From JAZKDW01 sp040387375 (GTDB lineage: Bacteria > Pseudomonadota > Gammaproteobacteria > Burkholderiales > Burkholderiaceae_D), in contig JAZKDW010000011.1 of NCBI GenBank assembly GCA_040387375.1, positions 97,252 to 161,251 of the forward strand: DNA of 64,000 bases, read 5' to 3'. Made by a program: the position numbers and the translations under genes. A model generated the notes under the pieces. It did not search any database, was not told where the DNA came from, and saw only the letters and a list, made by a program, of their open reading frames with translations. Of this stretch, positions 41,971 to 50,456 are shown piece after piece (position 1 is the first letter of the stretch; the number at the start of each line of letters is the position of its first letter).

Positions 41971-42903
41971 ATGACATCCTTAATTTGCGGCTCAGTTGCT
42001 TTCGACACCATCATGTCTTTCGGCGGACGTTTTTCCGAAGCGCTGCTGGCTGATCAGCTACACAAGATCAACGTTGCCTTCCTGGTGCCGAGCCTGCGCC
42101 GCGAATTCGGCGGTTGCGCCGGCAATATAGCCTACAACCTGAAACTCCTGAATGGCGATCCGCTGATCATGGCAACCATTGGACAGGACGGCGCACCCTA
42201 TCTGGAGCGGCTGGATCGCCTTGGCATCTCGCGCCGCTGCATCCAGACCATCAACGACGCCTATACCGCACAGGCATTCATCACCACCGATGCCGATAAC
42301 AACCAGATCACCGCATTCCACCCGGGTGCGATGGGACTGTCGCACCAGAACAGGATCGCCGACGCCGGCCCGGTAAAATTTGCGATTGTCGCGCCCGATG
42401 GCCGTGATGGCATGCTCGAACATGCGAAAGATTGCGCCGAACTGAACGTGCCGTTCATTTTCGATCCGGGCCAGGGTTTGCCCATGTTCAATGGCGCCGA
42501 GCTGGAGCGTTTTATCGAACTGGCCACCTTTGTTGCGGTCAATGACTATGAAGCAGAATTATTGACCGAGCGTACCGGACTGAGCCTGCAACAGATTGCA
42601 GAACGTGTGACGGCGCTGGTCGTCACGCGCGGCGAACAAGGTGCGGAAATTTTCACCGGCGGTCAACGTATCGATATCCCGTGCGTCAAGGTCGAGCAGA
42701 TAATCGATCCTACCGGCTGTGGGGATGCATTTCGGGCCGGCATGTTATTTGGTCTCACCAAGGGAATGGACTGGCTCACTATCGGCCGGCTCTCCAGTTT
42801 GATGGGCGCGATCAAGATTGCTTACCAGGGTGGTCAGAACCATGCACCCTCTGTGGCTGAGATTGAAGAGCGTTTTAACAAGGAATTCGGCTATCGGTTT
42901 TGA
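41971..42903 (+). CDS. PfkB-family carbohydrate kinase, possibly adenosine kinase
   Basis: A 310-aa ribokinase-fold enzyme. It starts SLICGSVAFDTIMSFGGRF and has the substrate-binding FGGCAGNIAYNLKLL and the C-terminal signature IDPTGCGDAFRAGML with the catalytic Asp. Similar betaproteobacterial proteins are annotated as adenosine or sugar kinases. The substrate cannot be decided here. It stands alone after the zinc-ribbon gene (69-bp gap). The start has no strong ribosome site. Confidence 0.88.
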   Translation: MTSLICGSVAFDTIMSFGGRFSEALLADQLHKINVAFLVPSLRREFGGCAGNIAYNLKLLNGDPLIMATIGQDGAPYLERLDRLGISRRCIQTINDAYTAQAFITTDADNNQITAFHPGAMGLSHQNRIADAGPVKFAIVAPDGRDGMLEHAKDCAELNVPFIFDPGQGLPMFNGAELERFIELATFVAVNDYEAELLTERTGLSLQQIAERVTALVVTRGEQGAEIFTGGQRIDIPCVKVEQIIDPTGCGDAFRAGMLFGLTKGMDWLTIGRLSSLMGAIKIAYQGGQNHAPSVAEIEERFNKEFGYRF

Positions 42904-42979
42904 GATGCCGGGCTTGTGCCCGATGCGGCTTTTCTGCTGATGGCATCTGCCGTGATGGCGTGCTGCGGTTTGTAGTTTC

Positions 42980-43013
42980 GTAGGGTGGAAAAGTTCACGC
43001 GATCCCACCCTAC
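42980..43013. repeat. Inverted repeat between the pfkB-like gene and yggU
   Basis: GTAGGGTGG (42980-42988) and CCACCCTAC (43005-43013) form a perfect 9-bp stem around a 16-nt loop, in the gap between two convergent genes. It resembles short interspersed hairpins common in betaproteobacteria. It could terminate transcription in both directions, although it has no T-run. Confidence 0.6.
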
Positions 43014-43024
43014 AAGATCCCCCC

Positions 43025-43354
43025 TTACGCGATCCCGCCTCCGCTTTCCAGCGGCAGCAACCGGTTCCGAACCCCATCAACCGTCAAATCACTCCCGCGC
43101 ACGTCGATGACTTTGCGCCTTCCGGACTGCCCGTGTGTAAGAACCAGCGCGCTTTTCGGCACATCAAGCAGGCTGGCAAGAAAGCGAATCAGCGCCTCGT
43201 TCGCCTTGCCATCAATCGGTTGCGCCTGCAGCCGGATCTTCAGCGCGCCGTCAAAAGGCCCGAGCACTTCGCACTTTTTGGCGTTAGGCATGACCTGCAC
43301 TGCCAGCCTGACGCCGCCATCCACAGCGGCGCACCAGTCATGCAAGCGGAGCAA
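43025..43354 (-). CDS. yggU: YggU family protein (DUF167)
   Basis: A 109-aa protein with the DUF167 pattern: VRLAVQVMPNAKKCEVLGPFDGALKIRLQAQPIDGKANEALIRFLASLL (in parts) and the C-terminal VLTHGQSGRRKVIDV. The family has unknown function and often follows yggT. It overlaps yggT by 17 bp, so translation is probably coupled. Confidence 0.88.
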   Translation of the reverse strand: MLRLHDWCAAVDGGVRLAVQVMPNAKKCEVLGPFDGALKIRLQAQPIDGKANEALIRFLASLLDVPKSALVLTHGQSGRRKVIDVRGSDLTVDGVRNRLLPLESGGGIA

Positions 43355-43880
43355 GCAGCGCAGTCACCAGATAAAGCGCGATGCGCAGCAATAAAAAGGC
43401 AACCAGCGGCGACAGATCGATACTGCCGACCAGCGGGATGATCCTGCGCAAGGGCCGCATCAATGGGTCGGTCAGGGCGCCAATCAACGGCGCCAGCGGT
43501 GCATGTGGATTGACCCAGCTGAAAATGACTTCGATCACGATCAAGCCCATGAAGCCATAAAGAATCCATTGGAGCAGACTCAACAGCGCCAATACCAGCA
43601 CGCCCGGAAACAAGGGGGCTGACGCGATCCAGAGATGGATGAACGTCGATAGCAGCGCCACCAGAAACGCGCCCGCCAGACTGGACCAGTCATAACCGCC
43701 GACACCAGGCAAGACCCGACGCAATGGCTTCACCAGCCAGTCGGTCAGTAGAAACATGAACTGCGATATCGAAGATGGTGGCCGCACACGGACAGCCTGC
43801 ATCCAGAAGCGCAACAACAGTATGGATGCCAACACAATGGCAATGGTATCGATGATTAATGTAAAAATGCTGTACAGCAC
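43338..43880 (-). CDS. yggT: YggT family membrane protein
   Basis: A 180-aa membrane protein with two YggT repeats and about four membrane helices: ILLRFWMQAV, GAFLVALLSTFIHLWI, ILYGFMGLIVIEVIFSWV and a last helix LVAFLLLRIALYLVTALLAPL (in parts). I placed the start at the GTG at 43880, preceded by GGGGAGA. The open frame to 43925 runs through the terminator of the histone-like gene and is unlikely to be translated. The family has been linked to osmotic or cell-division roles in some bacteria, but no activity is established. Confidence 0.85.
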   Translation of the reverse strand: MLYSIFTLIIDTIAIVLASILLLRFWMQAVRVRPPSSISQFMFLLTDWLVKPLRRVLPGVGGYDWSSLAGAFLVALLSTFIHLWIASAPLFPGVLVLALLSLLQWILYGFMGLIVIEVIFSWVNPHAPLAPLIGALTDPLMRPLRRIIPLVGSIDLSPLVAFLLLRIALYLVTALLAPLA

Positions 43881-43894
43881 GAGCGATTCTCCCC

Positions 43895-43933
43895 AAAAAA
43901 AACCCGCTGCCTGACACGGAGTCATACAGCGGG
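43895..43933 (-). terminator. Rho-independent terminator of the histone H1-like gene
   Basis: Read leftward, CCCGCTG (43933-43927) pairs with CAGCGGG (43909-43903), followed by a run of eight Ts. It follows the histone-like gene by about 45 bp and overlaps the 5' end of the yggT open frame. Confidence 0.85.
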
Positions 43934-43976
43934 AATTGTGCCTGAACTTACTCAGGCTTCCAAACGAGCTTGGAGC

Positions 43977-44603
43977 TTACGGACGTGTGCCGGTCGGAAA
44001 CGGCCAGGCTGCTGCCGGATTCAACACGGTTTTCACTGCAGGCGCCGCTGCAGCTGGTTTCACTGCAGGCTTCTTGGCTGCTGCCTTTTTAGGGGCGGCT
44101 GCTTTTTTAGGCGCTGCTGCTTTTTTTGCTGCCGGTTTGGCGGCTGCTTTTTTAGGAGCGGCTGCTTTCTTGGCTACCGGCTTTTTGGCGGCTGCTTTTT
44201 TAGGAGCTGCTGCTTTCTTCGCTGCGGGCTTTTTGGCGGCTGCTTTTTTAGGAGCTGCTGCTTTCTTCGCTACCGGCTTCTTGGCGGCTGCTTTTTTAGG
44301 AGCTGCTGCTTTCTTCGCTGCGGGCTTCTTGGCGGCTGCTTTTTTAGGAGCTGCTGCTTTCTTCGCTACCGGCTTTTTGGCGGCTGCTTTTTTAGGAGCT
44401 GCCGCTTTCTTGGCTACCGGCTTTTTGGCGGCTGCTTTTTTAGGAGCTGCTGCTTTCTTGGCGACCGGCTTCTTGGCTGCTGCTTTTTTAGGAGCTGCTG
44501 CTTTTTTCGCTACCGGCTTTTTGGCGGCGACTGCCTTTTTGGCCGGAGCGGCCTTCTTCGCAGCGGGCTTCTTCGCTGCGGATTTTTTTGCTGCTGTTGC
44601 CAT
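43977..44603 (-). CDS. Histone H1-like lysine/alanine-rich DNA-binding protein
   Basis: A 208-aa protein of almost only Ala, Lys, Pro and Val. After MATAAKKSAAKKPAAKK it has eight near-identical 16-residue units built as AKKPVAKKAAAPKKAA (some units have Ala in place of Val), corresponding to 48-bp tandem DNA repeats over about 44115-44510. The C-terminus is a non-repetitive tail ending PFPTGTRP. Start at 44603 has the ribosome site AAGGAG; the frame opens at 44633 without one. Such proteins bind DNA nonspecifically and compact the nucleoid in several betaproteobacteria. Copy number of the repeat is expected to vary between strains. Confidence 0.9.
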   Translation of the reverse strand: MATAAKKSAAKKPAAKKAAPAKKAVAAKKPVAKKAAAPKKAAAKKPVAKKAAAPKKAAAKKPVAKKAAAPKKAAAKKPVAKKAAAPKKAAAKKPAAKKAAAPKKAAAKKPVAKKAAAPKKAAAKKPAAKKAAAPKKAAAKKPVAKKAAAPKKAAAKPAAKKAAAPKKAAAPKKAAAKKPAVKPAAAAPAVKTVLNPAAAWPFPTGTRP

Positions 44604-45062
44604 TTGTTTCTCCTTCACGTGATGGAAAATCAAGCTACAAGATGGAAACCCTCCTGCATCATCGCGATGAGTCAGGCGGATTATTCATCGGCGCAAGCAT
44701 GCTTCTGTTTGCGCTAATGAATTCGGCACCAGCTGAACTGCTGCATCTCCTCAGTCATGCAGCACTTCAGCCATGATTGGCTACGCCTCTTTGCAGCAGA
44801 GCTGCGGCGATTGGCCAAAAAAACGCCGGCATTAATGCCGGCGTCGGAATACTGTTTCAGAAAGATCAACCCATTTTTCAAAGAAAACGCCGCCTTGCCC
44901 GACAGGATCAGGCGTAGCGGCGAAAACAGAAAAGATCGATTCGGTCTTGTACTGTTCATTAAATTTGGTTATTGCCTTTCCGTTTTTTGCAGTCTTTTGT
45001 GGTTCCTGTTTATGTCGACTGCTTCTCGTCTCGTTCCAGCCATCTCGCCTGTTGCCGAGATT
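44604..45062. other. 459-bp intergenic region between the histone-like gene and nrdB
   Basis: No gene is supported. It contains the promoter side of the histone-like gene (leftward) and a terminator at 44817-44845. The parts around 44640-44800 and 44850-45060 have no conserved-looking frames or structures. Confidence 0.4.
44817..44845 (-). terminator. Rho-independent terminator downstream of nrdB
   Basis: The palindrome ACGCCGGCATTAATGCCGGC (extended by GT) forms a 10-bp stem, followed in the leftward direction by a run of seven Ts. It lies about 215 bp after the nrdB stop and is the only strong terminator candidate for the nrdAB operon. Confidence 0.8.
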
Positions 45063-46298
45063 TTATTCCCAGTTCAACGCGCCGCCAGTTTGATATTCAA
45101 TGACGCGCGTTTCAAAAAAATTCCGCTCCTTTTTCAGATCGATCATTTCGCTCATCCAGGGAAATGGATTTTCTTCTTGAGCGAACATCGGGTCCAGACC
45201 GATCTGTTGTGCGCGGCGATTTGCGATGAATCGCAAGTAGCCTTTGAACATTGGTGCATTCAATCCGAGCACTCCACGCGGCATTGTATCCTCTGCGTAG
45301 CGATATTCCAACTCTACAGCCCGCAAAAACAACGATTTAATTTCATCGCGAAATTCGGAGGTCCACAAATGCGGATTTTCCATCTTGATCGTGTTGATCA
45401 AATCGATGCCGAAGTTGCAGTGCATCGACTCATCACGCAGGATGTATTGATACTGTTCGGCTGCGCCCATCATCTTGTTCTGCCGTCCGAGCGCGAGGAT
45501 CTGCGCGAAGCCGACATAGAAGAACAGGCCTTCCATCAGGCACGCAAAAACAATCAGCGACTTCAAAAGTTTTTGATCGTTCTCCGTCGTGCCAGTGGTG
45601 AAATGCGGATCCGTGAGTGTGTCGATGAACGGAATCAGGAACTCGTCCTTGTCGCGAATCGAGGCGACCTCATGATACGCATTGAAGATTTCACCTTCGT
45701 CGAGACCGAGCGACTCGACGATGTATTGATAGGCGTGGGTATGGATCGCTTCTTCAAATGCCTGGCGCAGCAGGTACTGGCGGCACTCGGGCGCCGTGAT
45801 GTGGCGATAGGTGCCGAGCACGATATTGTTGGCGGCAAGCGAATCGGCGGTGACGAAAAAACCGAGATTACGCTTGACCAGGCGACGCTCGTCTTCAGTC
45901 AGGCCATTCGGGTTTTTCCACAGTTCGATGTCGCGCTGCATGTTGATTTCCTGCGGCATCCAGTGGTTGGCGCAACCGGCCAGGTACTTGTCCCATGCCC
46001 ATTTGTATTTGAATGGCACCAGCTGGTTGACGTCGGTCTTGCCGTTGATGATGCGCTTGTCGGCGGCATTCATGCGGCGCGGCGCTTCGCCGGCTTGCGG
46101 ATCGGCAGGCCTGGCGACCAGGGCCGGGTTAAGCGCGACATCGCCGAACTGCGCTGCCAGCTGCGCGTTCAGGTGCGTGTTCGATTGCGGACGGGCAGCC
46201 GACTCGAATGCGGGCTGCAGTTGCGGCTGCAGCGGCGCTGGCGCTTGCGGTGCACGCGGGGCCGGAGCCGGAGTTACTTCATCATCCCAGGAGAGCAT
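45063..46298 (-). CDS. nrdB: Ribonucleoside-diphosphate reductase class I, beta subunit
   Basis: A 411-aa protein. ATG at 46298 is preceded by AAGGAA and gives MLSWDDEVTPAPAP, followed by a Pro/Ala-rich stretch. The diiron ligands and radical region are in AFEEAIHTHAYQYIVESLG (in parts), DEGEIFNAYHE and RDESMHCNFGIDLIN. The C-terminus ends TGGALNWE, the class I beta tail that binds NrdA. It is 226 bp after nrdA and shares its promoter. The frame continues upstream to 46355, but without a ribosome site. Confidence 0.96.
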   Translation of the reverse strand: MLSWDDEVTPAPAPRAPQAPAPLQPQLQPAFESAARPQSNTHLNAQLAAQFGDVALNPALVARPADPQAGEAPRRMNAADKRIINGKTDVNQLVPFKYKWAWDKYLAGCANHWMPQEINMQRDIELWKNPNGLTEDERRLVKRNLGFFVTADSLAANNIVLGTYRHITAPECRQYLLRQAFEEAIHTHAYQYIVESLGLDEGEIFNAYHEVASIRDKDEFLIPFIDTLTDPHFTTGTTENDQKLLKSLIVFACLMEGLFFYVGFAQILALGRQNKMMGAAEQYQYILRDESMHCNFGIDLINTIKMENPHLWTSEFRDEIKSLFLRAVELEYRYAEDTMPRGVLGLNAPMFKGYLRFIANRRAQQIGLDPMFAQEENPFPWMSEMIDLKKERNFFETRVIEYQTGGALNWE

Positions 46299-46524
46299 TG
46301 TTGATTCCTTTGTTCTGTCTTTTAATTTGTCTGGTATTTGCACCAGATAGTTCAATCACTGCCGGACTTTTACGTTATCGAGTTTGTCTCGCCGTAAAAT
46401 CCGCTTGCGTCGCAGGGCAGGCCCATTATTGAGCCCCCCCTTGTCGCCGGCCCCTGGCCGGCTGGTTTTCACAGGTCACGCACGGGCTCGAACGGCATCG
46501 CCCGGCGCGCCCTGCCCGCGCCCT

Positions 46525-49440
46525 TTACTGGCAAGCTTCGCACTCTTCAAATCCGTCATCGCCGGGACGCAATACACAAGCCGGACCATCCAGTTCCTGG
46601 GCCGCCGCTGCCGTTGCGTAAGCAGCCGGCATGCCGCCGCTGGCGCTGCCGTCGGCGGATACCGCATTCAAGGCGCCGGTCTTGGAGGTTGACTTCTCCA
46701 TGTGCGTGGCGCCGATTGTGCGCAGGTAATAGGTGGTTTTCAGGCCGCGCAGCCACGCCAGCTTGTACGTTTCGTCGAGCTTCTTGCCGGACGCACCCGC
46801 CATATAGATGTTGAGCGATTGCGCCTGGTCGATCCATTTCTGGCGCCGCGATGCGGCTTCGACCAGCCAGGAAGGCTCGACTTCAAACGCGGTCGCATAG
46901 ATGTTCCGCAACTCTTGCGGAATGCGATCGATCTTGGCCAGGCTGCCGTCAAAATACTTCAGGTCGGAGATCATCACCTCGTCCCACAGGCCGGCCGCCT
47001 TCAGATCCCGCACCAGGTATTCATTAATCTCGGTAAATTCACCGGACAGGTTCGACTTCACATACAGGTTCTGGTAAGTCGGCTCGATACACGCGGAAAC
47101 GCCAATGATATTGGAGATGGTCGCAGTCGGAGCAATGGCTACGCAATTGGAATTGCGCATGCCGTGCTCCTTGATGCGGCTGCGCAGCGCGGCCCAGTCC
47201 AGGCTTTCGGACATATCGACTTCAAGATAGCCGCCACGCTCTTCCGCCAGCAACTTGAGCGAATCTTGCGGCAGGATGCCACGATCCCACAGCGAGCCGC
47301 GGTAGGAACTGTAGCGGCCGCGCTCTTCCGCCAGCTCTGACGATGCCTGGTAGGCGTAGTAGCAGACCGCTTCCATGGAACGATCGGCAAATTCGACCGC
47401 GTCTTTCGATGCATACGGTATCCGCATCATGTGCAGGCAGTCCTGGAATCCCATGATGCCGAGGCCGACCGGACGATGGCGCAGGTTGGAATCGCGCGCT
47501 TTCTTGACCGCGTAGTAATTGATGTCGATCACGTTGTCCAGCATGCGCATGGCGGTACGGATGGTCTTTTGCAGCTTGACCTGGTCGAGCTTGCCGTCTT
47601 TCAGGTGCGCCGGCATATTGACGGAGCCCAGATTGCAGACCGCGATTTCAGCGTCGTTGGTATTGAGCGTGATCTCGGTGCACAGGTTGGAGCTGTGGAC
47701 GACACCAACGTGTTGCTGCGGCGAACGGATATTGCAGGGATCCTTGAACGTGATCCATGGATGGCCGGTTTCAAACAGCATCGACAGCATCTTGCGCCAC
47801 AGGTCGAGCGCCTGTACTTTCTTGAACAGCCGCAGCTCGCCGCGCGCGCCTTTTGCCTCGTAGCCGGTGTAGGCTTCCTCGAATGCGCGGCCGAATTTAT
47901 CGTGCAGGTCAGGCACATCGCTAGGCGAGAACAGGGTCCACTCGCCTTTTTCCATCACACGCTTCATGAACAGGTCAGGAATCCAGTTCGCCGTATTCAT
48001 GTCATGGGTGCGGCGGCGGTCGTCGCCGGTGTTCTTGCGCAGGTCGAGGAATTCCTCGATGTCCATGTGCCAGGTTTCCAGGTAGGCGCAGACCGCGCCC
48101 TTGCGCTTGCCGCCCTGGTTGACCGCGACGGCGGTATCGTTGACCACTTTCAGGAACGGCACGACACCTTGCGATTTGCCGTTGGTGCCCTTGATATGCG
48201 CACCCAGCGAACGCACCGGCGTCCAGTCATTACCCAGGCCGCCGGCGTATTTGGCCAGCAAGGCGTTTTCCTTGATCGCATCATAGATGCCTTCCAGGTC
48301 ATCCGACACCGTGGTCAGATAGCAGGAGGACAACTGGGAGCGCAGCGTGCCGGAATTGAACAGCGTCGGGGTCGAACTCATGAAATCGAAGGACGACAGC
48401 AGGTTGTAGAACTCGATGGCGCGCGCTTCGCGGTTGACTTCATTGAGCGCCAGTCCCATCGCCACACGCATGTAGAAGGCTTGCGGCATTTCGATGCGGA
48501 TATCGCGGATGTGCAGGAAATAGCGGTCATACAGCGTTTGCAAGCCAAGATAGCCGAATTGCAGATCACGTTCGGGAACCAGCGCCTCGCCGAGTTTTTT
48601 CAGGTCGAATTGCGCCAGCTTTTCATCGAGCAGCTCGGCTTCAATGCCTTTCTTGATGAATTTCGGGAAGTACTCGAGGTACTGTGCGGGCGCATCGTTT
48701 TGCGCCACTTCCAGCCCAAACACTTCTTTGCGGATGGTGTGCATCAGCAGGCGTGCGGTAACCTGGCTGTAGGCCGGATCCTTTTCCATCAGCGCGCGCG
48801 CCGCCAGAATGGCCGACTTGTGCAGTTCTTCGACCGGCACGCCGTCGTACAGATTCTTGACTGTTTCAGCCAGGATGGCGTCGGCATCGACGTGCTTTTC
48901 CAGGCCGACACAGGCGGCGGTAATCAGGTCGCGCACCTGCGCCATGTCCAGCGGACGACGCTGGCCGTCTTCAATCACATGCAACTGGGCTGCGTCGCTG
49001 ACCGGCTTTGCAGCCTGCTGCTGGGCACGCTCGTCCATGCGCTTGGCGCGATACAGCACATAGGCGCGGGCCACATCGTGTTCGCCGGAGCGCATCAGCG
49101 ACAGCTCGACCTGGTCCTGGATATCTTCAATATGGAAGGTGCCGCCGGCCGGCTGGCGGCGCACCAGCGCGGCCACGACGTTGGCCGTCAGCTGTTCAAC
49201 GAGTTCGCGCACGCGAGCCGATGCGGCGCCCTGGCCGCCGTTGACTGCCAGGAATGCCTTGGTTACCGCGATCGAAATTTTTGATGGCTCGAAACCGACT
49301 ACTGCGCCATTGCGGCGGATGATTCGATAATCACCCAGCGTAGCGGCGGAATTTTTCGACGAAGGCGCGGAATTTGCTGCGGGAGGAACGACACCGAATT
49401 CGGTGGGGGATTTTGCGGAAACTTCTTGAGTAGAGTGCAC
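46525..49440 (-). CDS. nrdA: Ribonucleoside-diphosphate reductase class I, alpha subunit, with two ATP-cone domains
   Basis: A 971-aa protein. The start is GTG at 49440, five bases after AGGAGG. Two tandem ATP-cone regulatory domains are visible: residues about 33-125 (IIRRNGAVVGFEPSKI) and about 150-240 (VIEDGQRRPLDMAQVRDLI). Catalytic segments follow, including AKYAGGLGNDWTPVRS, NLCTEITLNTNDAEIAVCNLGSVNMPAH (in parts) and the C-terminal CEACQ redox pair. The enzyme reduces ribonucleotides to deoxyribonucleotides. The length and double cone resemble Pseudomonas aeruginosa NrdA, where dATP promotes inactive oligomers. Confidence 0.96.
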   Translation of the reverse strand: MHSTQEVSAKSPTEFGVVPPAANSAPSSKNSAATLGDYRIIRRNGAVVGFEPSKISIAVTKAFLAVNGGQGAASARVRELVEQLTANVVAALVRRQPAGGTFHIEDIQDQVELSLMRSGEHDVARAYVLYRAKRMDERAQQQAAKPVSDAAQLHVIEDGQRRPLDMAQVRDLITAACVGLEKHVDADAILAETVKNLYDGVPVEELHKSAILAARALMEKDPAYSQVTARLLMHTIRKEVFGLEVAQNDAPAQYLEYFPKFIKKGIEAELLDEKLAQFDLKKLGEALVPERDLQFGYLGLQTLYDRYFLHIRDIRIEMPQAFYMRVAMGLALNEVNREARAIEFYNLLSSFDFMSSTPTLFNSGTLRSQLSSCYLTTVSDDLEGIYDAIKENALLAKYAGGLGNDWTPVRSLGAHIKGTNGKSQGVVPFLKVVNDTAVAVNQGGKRKGAVCAYLETWHMDIEEFLDLRKNTGDDRRRTHDMNTANWIPDLFMKRVMEKGEWTLFSPSDVPDLHDKFGRAFEEAYTGYEAKGARGELRLFKKVQALDLWRKMLSMLFETGHPWITFKDPCNIRSPQQHVGVVHSSNLCTEITLNTNDAEIAVCNLGSVNMPAHLKDGKLDQVKLQKTIRTAMRMLDNVIDINYYAVKKARDSNLRHRPVGLGIMGFQDCLHMMRIPYASKDAVEFADRSMEAVCYYAYQASSELAEERGRYSSYRGSLWDRGILPQDSLKLLAEERGGYLEVDMSESLDWAALRSRIKEHGMRNSNCVAIAPTATISNIIGVSACIEPTYQNLYVKSNLSGEFTEINEYLVRDLKAAGLWDEVMISDLKYFDGSLAKIDRIPQELRNIYATAFEVEPSWLVEAASRRQKWIDQAQSLNIYMAGASGKKLDETYKLAWLRGLKTTYYLRTIGATHMEKSTSKTGALNAVSADGSASGGMPAAYATAAAAQELDGPACVLRPGDDGFEECEACQ

Positions 49441-49823
49441 TGCGCCTCCTGGACTATATTGCCAGCAGCATTGCTGCTGCTTATGGTTATTGTTAAAACG
49501 CCGGTTCGAGCCAGCGTTGACGAAAATACTGCTGCGCTCTGCGCGTGGGTTGACATGTTTTCACATTGACGCCCGCCAGATACGGCTTGTTTTTTTACTG
49601 TAAGAGGGGCTGCTCACTCGCCCCAGCCAACATCAAAAGTACTGCATTCAGGTTGAGGAGTGAGTCGGGCAGTCCAAAATGGAATCGTTATCCATACGAT
49701 AACAAGCACTAGATATAGTGACTTACACTGCTCCAGCCACTAATTCTAGTACCAGCCAAATCACTATGCAATACCTTTTTGGCCTCAAGCAAGACTTTAA
49801 ATTTTAGCTACAAGGTTGACTTT
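49441..49823. other. 383-bp region upstream of nrdA holding its promoter
   Basis: No gene is supported. It carries two NrdR-like boxes (49706-49751), an AT-rich stretch around 49580-49600 and the nrdA ribosome site AGGAGG near 49446-49451. On the right side ampD ends at 49824, also transcribed leftward, with no clear terminator. Confidence 0.5.
49706..49751. promoter_or_regulatory. Tandem NrdR-like boxes upstream of nrdAB
   Basis: CACTAGATATAGTG (49707-49720) is a close match to the NrdR box ACACwATATATwGTGT. A weaker CACTAATTCTAGTA lies at 49738-49751. Their centres are 31 bp apart, the three-turn spacing typical of paired NrdR boxes. They should let the ATP-cone repressor NrdR, encoded elsewhere, respond to dATP. 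Confidence 0.7.
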
Positions 49824-50456
49824 TTACAGGATAGCCGGGAAGCGAAGCGCAGTTGCGGTATCTGCTGACGCGCCGGTAGGGCGTAACGATTTTTTAACCA
49901 GCTGCTGATAGCGAGTCCAGTCAAAAAATGGCCCCGGGTCGGTCTTGCGGCCGGGGGCAATGTGTTGATGTCCCGCCACATCGGTCAAGGGATAGCGGGC
50001 CTGCAACGCGTGCGTCAGCGCCGCCAGCGCGTCATATTGAATGGCGGGATAAGCTTCGCAATCGCTTCCTTCAAGCTCGATGCCGATTGAAAAATCATTG
50101 CACCGTTCGCGCCCGGAAAAAGTTGACACTCCGGCATGCCATGCCCGGTCATTGACCGACACAAACTGCATTACCACACCCTCGCGCCTGATCAGAAAAT
50201 GAGCGGAAACGCGTAATGCGCGCAGGTGGTCGAAATAAGGATGTGCATCATGGTCCAGCCGGTTCGCAAACAAATCCGCGATGTAGGTGCCGCCGAATTG
50301 ACCCGGCGGCAAGCTGATGTTGTGAATGACCAGCAAATCGATGGTCCCCCCTTCGGGCCGCGCATCGCAATTCGCCGATTGCGCCCGCACTACCCCACTG
50401 CACCAGCCGTCCGCCGCGACTTCGAATGCAGGCGTGAGAATATTATTCCGGCTCAT
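49824..50456 (-). CDS. ampD: 1,6-anhydro-N-acetylmuramyl-L-alanine amidase
   Basis: A 210-aa protein. The zinc and active-site segments IDLLVIHNISLPPGQFGG, SAHFLIRREGVVMQFVSVNDRAWHAGVS (in parts), NDFSIGIELEG and VAGHQHIAPGRKTDPGPFFDW (in parts) match AmpD. It removes stem peptides from anhydro-muropeptides in the cytoplasm, a recycling step upstream of Mpl and a regulator of AmpR-type beta-lactamase control. It overlaps the pilR stop by 14 bp. The order pilS-pilR-ampD suggests co-transcription. Confidence 0.95.
   Translation of the reverse strand: MSRNNILTPAFEVAADGWCSGVVRAQSANCDARPEGGTIDLLVIHNISLPPGQFGGTYIADLFANRLDHDAHPYFDHLRALRVSAHFLIRREGVVMQFVSVNDRAWHAGVSTFSGRERCNDFSIGIELEGSDCEAYPAIQYDALAALTHALQARYPLTDVAGHQHIAPGRKTDPGPFFDWTRYQQLVKKSLRPTGASADTATALRFPAIL

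Noticed and set aside
44115..44510. The 48-bp tandem array considered as a CRISPR or VNTR locus outside genes
   Set aside because: It lies fully inside a translated H1-like gene with a good ribosome site and a terminator, and has no spacers.
44757..46304. Open frame of 515 codons on the plus strand covering the nrdB region
   Set aside because: It is antisense to nrdB, has no motifs, and crosses a terminator. nrdB with its diiron ligands explains the region.
47431..49284. Open frame of 617 codons on the plus strand opposite nrdA
   Set aside because: No recognisable domain, Gln/His/Arg-rich composition of an antisense shadow, and it lies fully inside nrdA.
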